From assembly GCA_020637815.1 (NCBI GenBank), contig JACKJS010000001.1:1520871-1584870 (forward strand): a stretch of 64,000 nt of DNA. The letters are read 5' to 3'. Every line of letters begins with the position of its first letter. Position 1 is the stretch's first letter. The stretch is from Hyphomicrobiaceae bacterium (lineage in GTDB: Bacteria > Pseudomonadota > Alphaproteobacteria > Rhizobiales > Methyloligellaceae). Shown here piece by piece: positions 9,280 through 17,596 of this stretch. Below the pieces are notes generated by a model. That model searched no databases. It was given only the letters and a program-made list of their open reading frames with translations, and was not told where the DNA came from. A program made the position numbers and the translations under genes.

Positions 9280-9302
9280 TAGTCCCCTGTCCCCTTGGGC
9301 GA

Positions 9303-10094
9303 TTAGGCCGTCCGGCGTCTGAACTTCTTTGCCACGACGGGAATGAGCGACACCACCCCGAGCGCCACGATCGCGACAAGAACCTCCGTCGTCAGCAAAG
9401 CCCCTGGATCGATGCCATAGACACACGACTCTTGACCAGCCCCTGCAGCGTTTGCAAGGCAGGATTCGTAAGCCGCCTGCTGTGCATCGAACACGCTGCC
9501 CAGTCCGTTGCCTGCCAGCGAGAATGCAAACGTACCCGGGATAATGCCGATGAAGGTGGTGAGGACGTAGGTCCAAAATCCCACGCCGAGCAGACCCGGC
9601 GCGAGATTGACGAGCCAAAACGGAAAGACCGGAACCAGCCGGAGGAACAAGAGATAGCTCACCGCGTCTTCGCGAAATCCTTCCGCGAAACGTTGTAGCC
9701 GCGGGCCCGCTTTGGCGACGAGGACGTCACGCAGCGTCGTCCTGGCGACGAGATAGATAACCGTCGCGCCTGCCGTCGCGGCAAGGATCGAGACAACGCC
9801 GCCGGTGAACCAGCCGAAGAGAAAACCGCCCGCCACGGTGAGGACCACGCCGCCGGGGATCGAAAGAGCAACGGAAATGGCATACAGGGCCGCGAACGCC
9901 GCCAGAGCGAGTGCATAGTTGCCATCGATGAGGGCCCTGAGACTTTCACGATTCTGCGCCAGCTGCTCCAGTGTGAGATAGCGATGCCAGCCCATGGCCA
10001 CCACGAAGACGCTCACGCTCGCCAAGAGCAGCAACGGCCACCAGCGTTTCAGCCAGTTTCCCGTCTGGCGCGTCATATGCTCCGCGGATTCCAT
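9303..10094 (-). CDS. TVP38/TMEM64 (DedA-like, SNARE-associated Golgi) family membrane protein
   Basis: A 263-residue inner-membrane protein with about five to six hydrophobic segments and the core GGFLFGWFTGG...FLRLVPVFPFWLVNLAPGLLG typical of the VTT domain. The family is related to DedA and to eukaryotic TMEM64/VMP1, some members of which are linked to lipid scrambling or transport; the bacterial role is unclear. It lies 23 bases upstream of the flavin oxidoreductase gene. The pairing of TVP38 and a MerA-like reductase is recurrent in bacteria from memory, suggesting joint membrane-linked redox work. An internal ATG (MTRQTG, residue 7) is an alternative start. Confidence 0.87.
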   Translation of the reverse strand: MESAEHMTRQTGNWLKRWWPLLLLASVSVFVVAMGWHRYLTLEQLAQNRESLRALIDGNYALALAAFAALYAISVALSIPGGVVLTVAGGFLFGWFTGGVVSILAATAGATVIYLVARTTLRDVLVAKAGPRLQRFAEGFREDAVSYLLFLRLVPVFPFWLVNLAPGLLGVGFWTYVLTTFIGIIPGTFAFSLAGNGLGSVFDAQQAAYESCLANAAGAGQESCVYGIDPGALLTTEVLVAIVALGVVSLIPVVAKKFRRRTA

Positions 10095-10301
10095 CTGGAT
10101 AGGGCTCCTCAGTACACCGAAAAACGGAACCTAGCTTTGCCGTTCCGGCTCCTTACAGATAGGGCCAAGCCGATGGGTCGGGGAATGGGCTGTCGCGCCC
10201 TTGTGATGAGCCGTCAGCGCCCGTGATGAGACTTGCCGCGTCCTTGTCCGTGGTTCTCCGCCCCGCGGCCGTGCCGGATCGGCAAAAATTGGCCGGATTG
10301 A

Positions 10302-10330
10302 TTGACTTGACCGTGTTGCCCTCCTATAAG
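10302..10330 (+). promoter_or_regulatory. Sigma-70-type promoter for rpmH-rnpA
   Basis: TTGACT, a 17-base spacer, then TATAAG: near-consensus -35 and -10 boxes about 75 bases before the rpmH start. This is the strongest promoter match noticed in the window and fits a highly expressed ribosomal-protein operon. It sits in the 311-base gap 10095-10405, in which nothing else was recognised; no DnaA-box cluster was seen. Confidence 0.7.
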
Positions 10331-10405
10331 CCGCTCCGAACGATTTCGCCTCCGAGGCCCCTGTTCCAATTATGAACGGCGAGGACGGATGGCAGGAGAA
10401 AGTCC

Positions 10406-10540
10406 GTGAAACGCACTTATCAACCATCGCGGCTCGTCCGCAAACGGCGCCATGGTTTTCGCGCGCGTATGGCCACCAAGGGTGGCCGCAAGGTCATCGC
10501 GCGGCGGAGAGCCAAGGGGCGCAAGCGCTTGTCAGCTTAG
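10406..10540 (+). CDS. rpmH: 50S ribosomal protein L34
   Basis: A complete 44-residue, highly basic protein beginning MKRTYQPSRLVRKRRHGF with the family-wide ATKGGRKVIARRRAKGRKRLSA ending (read in two adjoining pieces), so L34 of the large ribosomal subunit. Translation starts at GTG (10406), with AGGAGAAA about 7 bases before it; no ATG is available in frame. It is followed after 23 bases by rnpA, the conserved bacterial order. Confidence 0.97.
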   Translation: MKRTYQPSRLVRKRRHGFRARMATKGGRKVIARRRAKGRKRLSA

Positions 10541-10563
10541 GCGGGAGCAACCGCCTCATCCCG

Positions 10564-10950
10564 GTGACGGCCATCGGACGTCTCAAGACCCGGTCTGAAT
10601 TTGTCTTTGTGAAGGGCGGCAGGCGCTTCGCAACGCCTTCGCTCGTATTGCAGGCGCGCCGTCGCCTTTCGAGCGCCCCCCAGAGCCACGGACTTGCACG
10701 ATTTGGCTTCACCGCGACCAAACGTCTCGGAAGCGCCGTGGTTCGGAACCGGGCTAGGCGGCGTCTCAAGGAAGCCGTACGCCTCGCGGCCCCATCCAGC
10801 GCCGTCGAGGGCTATGATTATGTGTTGATCGCGCGGGGAGGCGCGGTACAACGGCCCTTCACCGAGCTGATCAAGGACCTGCGACGCGCGCTGACTAAGG
10901 TGCACGAACCCACCGGGGCGAACCGGCGCTCGAAGCCCCACTCCGCTTAG
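10564..10950 (+). CDS. rnpA: Ribonuclease P protein component
   Basis: About 128 residues; the protein subunit of RNase P that helps the catalytic RNA trim 5' leaders of tRNA precursors. The RNR signature is clear in FTATKRLGSAVVRNRARRRLKEA, and the N-terminus GRLKTRSEF is typical. The reading frame is open upstream through rpmH, but that part is an overlap in another frame; the GTG at 10564 (VTAIGRLKTRSEF) gives a family-size protein and is chosen. It lies between rpmH and yidC as expected. The yidD gene often found here is absent: only 53 bases separate rnpA and yidC. Confidence 0.93.
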   Translation: MTAIGRLKTRSEFVFVKGGRRFATPSLVLQARRRLSSAPQSHGLARFGFTATKRLGSAVVRNRARRRLKEAVRLAAPSSAVEGYDYVLIARGGAVQRPFTELIKDLRRALTKVHEPTGANRRSKPHSA

Positions 10951-11003
10951 CTCTCCGCTCGCACGAACCGCAGACGACAACAGCCACTGGGCACTGGAAC
11001 GAC

Positions 11004-13091
11004 ATGGACGAGAACAACCGCAATTTTATCCTGGCGATCGTGCTGGCCATGGTCGTGCTCTTCGCCTGGCAGTTTTTCTTCGTGCCGCCCACGCCGCCCG
11101 AAGAGCAGAAGACGGCTCAGTCTCAAAAAACCGTCGAACACGGTGCCCCCTCGCCTTCTACCGCGAGCGAAGCCCCGCGCCCCGGGAGCGGCGGCAGCGC
11201 TCCCCAGCCCGAGGGCGCGCCGACCGGCATGACCCGGAAGGAGGCCCTCGCCGCCTCGCCGCGCATCGCCATCGATACGCCAGCCCTACGCGGGTCCATT
11301 TCGCTGAAAGGCGCGCGTCTCGACGACCTGACGCTGAAGGAATACCGGGTGACCGTCGATCCGGACAGCGAGCAGGTCATCCTGCTTTCGCCCGCCGGCA
11401 GCCCTCACGCTTATTACGCGGAGCGCGGTTTCGTTGGCGCGAACGGGTCGAAGTCGACGCTCCCCTCCGCCGAGACGCTGTGGAACGCCGAAGGCCAGGG
11501 TCCGCTGACCCCGGACTCGCCCCTCACGCTGACCTACGACAATGGCGAGGGCCTGAAATTCACCCGCATCATCTCGGTCGACGAGAAGTACATGTTCACG
11601 TTCGACGACAAGGTGACGAACACAGGTTCGGACGCCGTCTCGGTCTATCCGTACGGGCTGGTTTCCCGCCACGAATTGCCTGAGGTGCAGGGCTTCTACA
11701 TCCTGCATGAGGGTCTGATCGGCGTGGTCGACGACGGCCTCGAGGAAATCAGCTACAAGAAGGCCCTCGAAGCGGACAAACCCGCCACGTTCAAGAGCAC
11801 GAACGGCTGGCTCGGCATTACCGACAAGTACTGGGCGACGACCGTCATTCCCGCCCAGAACATCCCCTTCGAAGCGCGGTTCTCGGGTACTGACAACGCT
11901 GGGCGCAAGCGCTTCCAGACCGACTATCTGATGGACGCCATGGAGGTTGCGCCCGGCGAGACGGTCCAAATCTCAGGCCAAATTTTCGCCGGTGCCAAGG
12001 AAGTGCACGTGGTGGACGGCTATGCCAGCACCTACAACATTCCGAAATTCGATCTTCTGATCGATTGGGGCTGGTTCTACTTCCTCACCAAGCCGCTCTT
12101 TTTCGCGCTCGACTACTTTTATCGCCTCGTCGGCAATTTCGGCGTGGCCATCCTCATCGTCACGGTGCTGATCAAGCTCGTGCTCTTCCCGCTCGCGAAC
12201 AAGTCCTACGTATCGATGAGCCGGATGAAGAAGCTTGCGCCCGAGATGCAGAAGATCAAGGAGCGCTTCGGCGACGATCGCATGCGCCAGCAGCAGGCGA
12301 TGATGGACCTGTACAAGAAGGAGAAGGTAAACCCGGCCTCAGGCTGCCTGCCGATCCTTGTGCAGATTCCCGTGTTCTTCTCGCTCTACAAGGTGCTGTT
12401 CGTCACCATCGAAATGCGGCACGCGCCGTTCTTCGGTTGGATCAGGGACCTGTCGGCGCCGGACCCCACCAGCGTTTTCAATCTGTTCGGACTTATTCCC
12501 TGGAGCCCGCCGATGTTCCTCATGATCGGCGCGTGGCCGTTGATCATGGGCGCGACCATGTGGTTCCAGATGAAACTAAACCCTGCGCCGCCGGACCCCG
12601 TACAGCAGAAGATCTTCGCGTGGATGCCGGTCGTGTTCACCTACATGCTGGCTTCGTTCCCGTCGGGCCTCGTGATCTACTGGGCTTGGAACAACTTCCT
12701 GTCCATTGTCCAGCAATCGGTCATCATGTGGCGGCAGGGCGTCGATATTCCGCTTCTCGAGAATCTCGGCCTAAAGCCGCCGGCCGAGCCTGCCGACGCG
12801 AGCGGGGAGTCGAAATCTGCGCTCGCGAGCGCGGAAGAGAAGCGCAGCGCCAAGGCTTCGCGGCGGGCTGAACGAGCCGCCAAGCAAACGGCTGGCGGAG
12901 GCGGATCCGATGACGCCGGCGGCGAAGATGCCGTGGAGGCCAAGCCGGCCGACGCCAATGGTTCGGACGAGCCGGACGTCCCGGCGCCGGAAAATGCCGC
13001 GACGAAGAAAGAAGCTTCCCGCAACAAGGCCGAGAAGAAGGCCGCGCCTAAAGCCTCCGACCAGGAAGCGGACGGAGAAAGCCCCGCCTAG
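11004..13091 (+). CDS. yidC: Membrane protein insertase YidC (Oxa1 family)
   Basis: A 695-residue insertase that folds and inserts inner-membrane proteins with or without SecYEG. Residues ~7-25 form the N-terminal helix; a large periplasmic beta domain runs to ~345; the conserved Oxa1 core has five helices from ~360 to ~590 (FGVAILIVTVLIKL, NPASGCLPILVQIPVFF, FPSGLVIYWAWNN). It ends in an unusually long, Ala/Lys/Glu-rich tail of about 100 residues with no hydrophobic stretch. The gene follows rnpA. Downstream, the normal neighbour engB is displaced by an ArsR/SRPBCC pair. Confidence 0.97.
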   Translation: MDENNRNFILAIVLAMVVLFAWQFFFVPPTPPEEQKTAQSQKTVEHGAPSPSTASEAPRPGSGGSAPQPEGAPTGMTRKEALAASPRIAIDTPALRGSISLKGARLDDLTLKEYRVTVDPDSEQVILLSPAGSPHAYYAERGFVGANGSKSTLPSAETLWNAEGQGPLTPDSPLTLTYDNGEGLKFTRIISVDEKYMFTFDDKVTNTGSDAVSVYPYGLVSRHELPEVQGFYILHEGLIGVVDDGLEEISYKKALEADKPATFKSTNGWLGITDKYWATTVIPAQNIPFEARFSGTDNAGRKRFQTDYLMDAMEVAPGETVQISGQIFAGAKEVHVVDGYASTYNIPKFDLLIDWGWFYFLTKPLFFALDYFYRLVGNFGVAILIVTVLIKLVLFPLANKSYVSMSRMKKLAPEMQKIKERFGDDRMRQQQAMMDLYKKEKVNPASGCLPILVQIPVFFSLYKVLFVTIEMRHAPFFGWIRDLSAPDPTSVFNLFGLIPWSPPMFLMIGAWPLIMGATMWFQMKLNPAPPDPVQQKIFAWMPVVFTYMLASFPSGLVIYWAWNNFLSIVQQSVIMWRQGVDIPLLENLGLKPPAEPADASGESKSALASAEEKRSAKASRRAERAAKQTAGGGGSDDAGGEDAVEAKPADANGSDEPDVPAPENAATKKEASRNKAEKKAAPKASDQEADGESPA

Positions 13092-13146
13092 GAGTGACGA
13101 CGCCATTCAGTGAGCCCGGCCTTCCGGCCGCGGCTCGGCTGGCCCG

Positions 13147-13174
13147 CAATACTTAGGTATTGACCTAAGTATTG
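13147..13174. promoter_or_regulatory. Perfect palindromic operator upstream of arsR-like gene
   Basis: Two perfect 12-base arms CAATACTTAGGT and ACCTAAGTATTG separated by ATTG, in the gap between yidC and the ArsR gene. A possible -35 box TTGACC (13160-13165) lies within it, with a weak -10 TAGCCT (13183-13188) 17 bases on, so a bound repressor would block RNA polymerase. It is almost certainly the autoregulatory site of the ArsR protein encoded 64 bases downstream; the assignment of the regulator is inference. Confidence 0.75.
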
Positions 13175-13237
13175 CTCCACACTAGCCTCCTTTCGTCAGA
13201 CACAATTGCCGCCCGCACGGGCCATGGACGAGAGACG

Positions 13238-13591
13238 ATGAACGGGCTTGCCCCAACGACATCTCCAGCCGCCATCGATGGGGTATTCCGGGCCTTGAGC
13301 GACCCCACGCGGCGGAGCGTGCTGGAACGGCTGACCCATGGCCCCTCGTCCGTGAGCGAGCTCGCCGCGCCGTTCGAAATGGCGCTGCCGTCCTTTGTCG
13401 AGCACATGAAGACTCTGGAGCGCGCTGGCCTCGTCGCCTCACGCAAAAAGGGGCGCGTGCGCACCTACTCTCTCGTGCCCGAACGCTTGCGTTGCGCGGA
13501 GGATTGGCTCGGACGCCAGCGCCGTCTTTGGGAACGGCGGCTGGACCAACTGGATTCGTATCTCATGAAAATGAAGGAGGCCGAGAAATGA
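13238..13591 (+). CDS. ArsR-family transcriptional repressor
   Basis: A 117-residue winged helix-turn-helix protein (AIDGVFRALSDPTRRSVLERL, recognition helix around ALPSFVEHMKTLERAGLV, beta wing KKGRVRTYSL). The obvious metal-binding cysteine motif of ArsR/SmtB is absent, so this belongs to the branch paired with SRPBCC/AHSA1 proteins rather than a metalloid sensor. ATG at 13238 is preceded by GAGAG; a longer TTG-initiated reading would start inside the palindrome and is rejected. Its stop overlaps the start of the SRPBCC gene (ATGA), so the two are translationally coupled. Confidence 0.88.
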   Translation: MNGLAPTTSPAAIDGVFRALSDPTRRSVLERLTHGPSSVSELAAPFEMALPSFVEHMKTLERAGLVASRKKGRVRTYSLVPERLRCAEDWLGRQRRLWERRLDQLDSYLMKMKEAEK

Positions 13592-14061
13592 TGACTCTCG
13601 ATCCGCGACTGGACCTCAAGCTCGAACGCTTCGTGGACGTGCCGCGCCGCCTGGTGTGGGAGGCCTGGACCACCCCGGAGCACATCAAGCACTGGTTCGT
13701 GCCGAGGCCCTGGACCATCACGGATTGCGAGGTCGACCTGCGGCCCGGCGGCGTGTTCCGCTCCGTCATGCGCTCGCCGGAGGGACAAGAATTCCCCAAT
13801 GTCGGCTGCTTTTTGGAGGTCGTACCCCAGCAGCGGCTGGTCTGGACAGATGCACTTCTGCCGGGCTTCCGCCCCTCCGAAAAGCCGTTCTTCACGGCGT
13901 TCTTGCACCTCGATGAGGAAAACGGCGGCACGCGCTACACGGCCATCGCGCTTCATCGCGACGAAGCCGGCCGCAAGAAGCACGAAGAGATGGGCTTCGA
14001 GCAGGGCTGGGGCACGGTCGTCGACCAGCTCGTGGAATACATCAAGACGTCGATGGTCTAG
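13588..14061 (+). CDS. SRPBCC / AHSA1-like ligand-binding domain protein
   Basis: A 157-residue START-like protein of the Activator-of-Hsp90-homologue-1-like group: RFVDVPRRLVWEAWTTPEHIKHWF at the N-terminus, then the strand pattern VDLRPGGVFRSVM and a C-terminal long helix (MGFEQGWGTVVDQLVEYI). Such proteins bind hydrophobic ligands in a deep cavity; the ligand is not known. It is coupled to the ArsR gene by a 4-base ATGA overlap. ATG at 13591 directly after is an equally possible start. Ends 61 bases before engB. Confidence 0.87.
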   Translation: MMTLDPRLDLKLERFVDVPRRLVWEAWTTPEHIKHWFVPRPWTITDCEVDLRPGGVFRSVMRSPEGQEFPNVGCFLEVVPQQRLVWTDALLPGFRPSEKPFFTAFLHLDEENGGTRYTAIALHRDEAGRKKHEEMGFEQGWGTVVDQLVEYIKTSMV

Positions 14062-14122
14062 ATTGCCCCGGTTCGCTGCGCGGGGGACTGCGCATGGGAG
14101 ACTTGAACCGGAATTGAGCGCT

Positions 14123-14806
14123 GTGACCGCAATCGCTACGACTGAATTCGCCGCAGAGGACATCGCGCGCGGCGACGCCCTATTCCGGGCTCCGTGCGAC
14201 TTTGTGCGCGGGGTGGTGGCCATCGACGGACTGCCTGCGGACGGGCGTCCCGAAATTGCCTTTGCCGGACGGTCCAATGTCGGGAAATCGAGCCTGATCA
14301 ATGCCTTGACCGGGAGGAAGACACTTGCCCGGGTTTCGGTCACGCCGGGGCGGACGCGCGAGCTCAATTTTTTCACGCTGGGCGTTACTGGGCCGAACGA
14401 TCCAGGCGGAGCCTATCTCGTGGACATGCCGGGCTATGGTTATGCCAAGGTGTCGCGATCCGCGGTCAAAGGCTGGACGCGGCTGATCGAGGACTATCTC
14501 AAGGGACGGCGGGAGCTGAAGCGCGTGTTCCTGCTGATCGACGCCCGCCATGGCCTCAAGGCCAACGACCGGGACACGATGAAGCTCATGGACGAGAGTG
14601 CCGTATCCTATCAGGGCGTCCTGACCAAATCCGACAAGCCGAAACTGAGCGAGCTCGAGGCGACCATCGCCAAAACCGAGGCCGAGCTCGCCAAACATCC
14701 GGCAGCCTACCCGCGGCTTCTCGTCACGTCGGCCCACGATGGTCTCGGCATTCCAGAGCTCCGCGCCACGATCGCGGGGCTCACGCCGAACGGCGTTGAA
14801 CCCTAA
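14123..14806 (+). CDS. engB: Ribosome biogenesis GTPase EngB (YihA/YsxC)
   Basis: A 227-residue TRAFAC GTPase required for 50S subunit assembly. G1 GRSNVGKSS, G2 region TPGRTRELNFF, G3 DMPGYGYA, G4 TKSD and G5 SAHDG are all present. The frame is open far upstream through the SRPBCC gene; GTG at 14123 is taken as start because it gives close to family length, with TTG at 14114 as an alternative. In many alphaproteobacteria engB directly follows yidC, and argB follows engB as it does here. Confidence 0.93.
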   Translation: MTAIATTEFAAEDIARGDALFRAPCDFVRGVVAIDGLPADGRPEIAFAGRSNVGKSSLINALTGRKTLARVSVTPGRTRELNFFTLGVTGPNDPGGAYLVDMPGYGYAKVSRSAVKGWTRLIEDYLKGRRELKRVFLLIDARHGLKANDRDTMKLMDESAVSYQGVLTKSDKPKLSELEATIAKTEAELAKHPAAYPRLLVTSAHDGLGIPELRATIAGLTPNGVEP

Positions 14807-14832
14807 GGCGTTCCGCCGCTATAAGCGCACCC

Positions 14833-15822
14833 GTGACAAAGACAAAGACAAACGCGCCCTCAGGCAACGAAGCGGCCGCGCACGGCGCCGCGCTGGCGGA
14901 TTCGCTTGGCTCCGTGCATGCCAAGGCCCAGATCCTCTCCGAGGCCCTGCCCTATATGCAGCGCTACGACCGGAAGACGGTCGTGGTGAAATATGGCGGG
15001 CACGCCATGGGCGACCCGGAGCTCGCCAAGGACTTCGCCCGCGATATCGTGCTTCTGAAGCAGGCCGGCGTGAACCCCGTCGTGGTTCATGGCGGCGGCC
15101 CGCAGATCGGCCGGCTGCTTGAGCGTCTAAATATCAAGAGCGAGTTCCAGGGCGGCTTGCGCGTCACCGACCGGGAAACGGTGGACGTGGTCGAGATGGT
15201 CCTTGCGGGCTCCGTGAACAAAGAGATCGTCTCGGCCATCAACGATCAGGGCGGCAAGGCTGTCGGCATTTGCGGCAAGGACGCCAATCTGATGCGGGCC
15301 AAGCGGCTCCAGCGGCGCGTGCGCGATCCCGAATCCAATATCGAGCGTGTGCTGGATCTCGGCTTCGTCGGCGATCCCGGCTTGGTGGAACCCCACATCA
15401 TCGACGTGATCATCAATTCCGACCTCATTCCGGTGGTGGCCCCGATCGGTGTCGGCCCCGAAGGCGAGACGCTGAATATCAACGCCGACACCTTCGCGGC
15501 CGCAATTGCGGTCGCCCTCAAAGCGAAGCGCCTCCTTCTGCTCACCGACGTGGACGGGGTGCTGGATAAGACGGGGCAGCTGATCCGCTCCATGACCACG
15601 GCAGAGGCGATCAAACTGATCGAGAACGGCACTATCACGGGCGGGATGATCCCGAAGATTGAGAGCTGCATGGACGTGATCGCCGAAGGCGTGGAAGCCG
15701 TCGTCATCATCAACGGCAAGGTGCCGCACTCGGTCCTGCTCGAACTCTTCACCGAACACGGCGCCGGGACGCTGATCGAACGAAAGCGGCCGGCTGGCCG
15801 CCGCACGAGGCAATCGCAATGA
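14833..15822 (+). CDS. argB: Acetylglutamate kinase
   Basis: A 329-residue amino-acid kinase family enzyme that phosphorylates N-acetylglutamate, the second step of arginine synthesis. The N-terminal KYGGHAMGD loop, HGGGPQIG substrate loop and the C-terminal TGGMIPK segment are intact. The start is GTG at 14833; the ~30-residue N-terminal extension before the core is consistent with arginine-inhibited hexameric forms, but whether this one is inhibited is not proven by sequence. Lies 26 bases after engB and overlaps the HAD gene by 4 bases. Confidence 0.96.
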   Translation: MTKTKTNAPSGNEAAAHGAALADSLGSVHAKAQILSEALPYMQRYDRKTVVVKYGGHAMGDPELAKDFARDIVLLKQAGVNPVVVHGGGPQIGRLLERLNIKSEFQGGLRVTDRETVDVVEMVLAGSVNKEIVSAINDQGGKAVGICGKDANLMRAKRLQRRVRDPESNIERVLDLGFVGDPGLVEPHIIDVIINSDLIPVVAPIGVGPEGETLNINADTFAAAIAVALKAKRLLLLTDVDGVLDKTGQLIRSMTTAEAIKLIENGTITGGMIPKIESCMDVIAEGVEAVVIINGKVPHSVLLELFTEHGAGTLIERKRPAGRRTRQSQ

Positions 15823-16586
15823 GCGGGACAGGGAATTCAAGACCGGGGCGCGGCTTCGGCCATATCGAGACGTGGGTCTTCGATCTCGACAACACGCTCT
15901 ATCCAGCCGAGTGCGATCTGTTCTCCCAGATCGATCACCGCATGGGCACCTTCATCGCCAAGACGCTGGATCTATCGCTCGAGGATGCGCACGTTCTACG
16001 CAAGCAATATTATTTCGAGCATGGCACGACGCTCGCCGGCCTCATCCGGCTGCACGGCGTCAAACCACACGACTTTCTCGATTATGTGCACGACATCGAT
16101 CTCGGCGTGGTCGCGCCCAACCCGGAACTCGGCGCCGCCATCGATGCGCTTCCCGGTAGGAAGCTGGTGTTCACAAACGGCTCACGCAATCACGCCGAAG
16201 CCGTGGCCGCGAAGGTCGGTGTCCTCGACCGTTTCGAGGACATCTTCGACATCCATGACCTCGAATATGTGAATCCCAAACCGTCGCTCGAGGCCTTCAA
16301 CCGTTTCGTGGCCGCGCATGGCATCGTGGCCCCGCGCGCCGCCATCTTCGACGATTTGCCCCACAATCTCGAAACGGCCCACGCGCTCGGCATGACCACG
16401 GTCTGGATCGATTGCCGCGCCATGGGCCGGCCCGAGCACGTGTCCGGCGCGGACTGGGCCGAGTTGCCCGAGCACATCCACCATCGCACCGAGGCGCTCG
16501 CGCCTTTCGTTGCCGCCATCGCGGCTGCTATCGCGGAAGAAGCGGAAGGCCAGGAGGCCCCCGGCCGCGACCACAGCGCTCAATGA
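15819..16586 (+). CDS. HAD-superfamily pyrimidine 5'-nucleotidase-like hydrolase
   Basis: A 255-residue HAD hydrolase with motif I DLDNTLY (nucleophile Asp in VFDLDNT), motif II TNGS, a conserved Lys in NPKPS and motif III IFDDLPHN. The pattern matches the PPM-type/pyrimidine 5'-nucleotidase (yeast SDT1-like) group, which dephosphorylates UMP, CMP or related phosphates. It overlaps the end of argB by 4 bases (ATGA), so expression is coupled. The exact substrate is not evident. Confidence 0.85.
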   Translation: MSGTGNSRPGRGFGHIETWVFDLDNTLYPAECDLFSQIDHRMGTFIAKTLDLSLEDAHVLRKQYYFEHGTTLAGLIRLHGVKPHDFLDYVHDIDLGVVAPNPELGAAIDALPGRKLVFTNGSRNHAEAVAAKVGVLDRFEDIFDIHDLEYVNPKPSLEAFNRFVAAHGIVAPRAAIFDDLPHNLETAHALGMTTVWIDCRAMGRPEHVSGADWAELPEHIHHRTEALAPFVAAIAAAIAEEAEGQEAPGRDHSAQ

Positions 16587-16599
16587 CCTGAGGGGTTTC

Positions 16600-17442
16600 A
16601 TGTCGCACGATCATCTGAAGAGTTTCATCGAAGGCGCTTTCGAGCACGCATCCGACGTCAATGCCGGCACCAAAGGTGCCGTGCGCGACGGCGTCGAGGA
16701 GGTCCTTGGCCTGCTCGACAAGGGTGAGCTGCGCGTCGCGGAAAAGGTCGACGGCAGTTGGGTTGTCAACCAGTGGGTAAAGAAAGCGATCCTGCTCTCT
16801 TTCCGTTTGAACGATCAGCGGAAGATGGATGGCGGGCCGGACGGGTCGTCCTGGTGGGACAAGGTCCCGGTGAAGTTCGAAAAGTGGAAGGCCAAAGACT
16901 TCAAAGAAGCGGGCTTCCGCGCCGTCCCCGGCGCCATCGTCCGCCGCTCGGCCTTCATCGCGCCGGGCGTGGTGCTGATGCCGTCCTTCGTGAATCTCGG
17001 CGCCTATGTGGACAGCGGCACGATGATCGACACCTGGGCCACGGTCGGGTCCTGCGCGCAGATCGGCAAGAATGTGCACCTGTCCGGCGGCGCCGGCATC
17101 GGCGGGGTGCTGGAGCCGCTCCAGGCCAACCCCGTGATCATCGAGGACAATTGCTTCATCGGCGCGCGCGCCGAAGTCGCCGAAGGGGTGGTCGTCGGCG
17201 AGGGTTCCGTGCTCTCGATGGGCGTCTATATCGGCCAGTCCACCAAGATCGTCGATCGCGCCACAGGTTTCGTGCATCAGGGCCGTGTTCCCCCTTATTC
17301 GGTCGTCGTCTCCGGTTCCATGCCGGGCAAACCGTTGCCGGACGGAACGCCTGGGCCGTCCCTTTACTGCGCGGTGATCGTGAAGACCGTTGACGAACAG
17401 ACGCGGTCGAAGACCTCAATCAACGAATTGTTGCGCGACTAG
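16600..17442 (+). CDS. dapD: 2,3,4,5-tetrahydropyridine-2,6-dicarboxylate N-succinyltransferase
   Basis: A 280-residue left-handed beta-helix acyltransferase that succinylates tetrahydrodipicolinate in the lysine/meso-diaminopimelate pathway. The hexapeptide-repeat region and the motifs GAYVDSGTMIDTWATVGSCA and HLSGGAGIGGVLEP are fully conserved. The start MSHDHLKSFIE at 16600 is chosen over an upstream in-frame ATG inside the HAD gene because it matches family length. With dapE downstream it marks the succinylase branch of the pathway, feeding peptidoglycan synthesis. Confidence 0.97.
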   Translation: MSHDHLKSFIEGAFEHASDVNAGTKGAVRDGVEEVLGLLDKGELRVAEKVDGSWVVNQWVKKAILLSFRLNDQRKMDGGPDGSSWWDKVPVKFEKWKAKDFKEAGFRAVPGAIVRRSAFIAPGVVLMPSFVNLGAYVDSGTMIDTWATVGSCAQIGKNVHLSGGAGIGGVLEPLQANPVIIEDNCFIGARAEVAEGVVVGEGSVLSMGVYIGQSTKIVDRATGFVHQGRVPPYSVVVSGSMPGKPLPDGTPGPSLYCAVIVKTVDEQTRSKTSINELLRD

Positions 17443-17596
17443 GGCAGGATAGGACGTTCCGCATGCTGGCGGATTCCGACAAGACCGGACAGCAACATCC
17501 GTTGCAAAAGCATGGCGGCCGAATTGGGCCCTTCGCAGCGCCACAGTTCGGCTCTAAAAATTGCGTTGAGCGTCAACTGCAGACCTAGGGGGGAAT

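Noticed and set aside
9280..9618. N-terminal extension of the flavin oxidoreductase
   Set aside because: The extension overlaps the TVP38-family gene in a different frame and has no similarity to the reductase family; MEEELTPDLC gives the normal FAD-binding start.
10095..10405. Replication origin near rpmH
   Set aside because: rpmH neighbours oriC in some bacteria, but no cluster of DnaA boxes and no dnaA or dnaN gene is present here.
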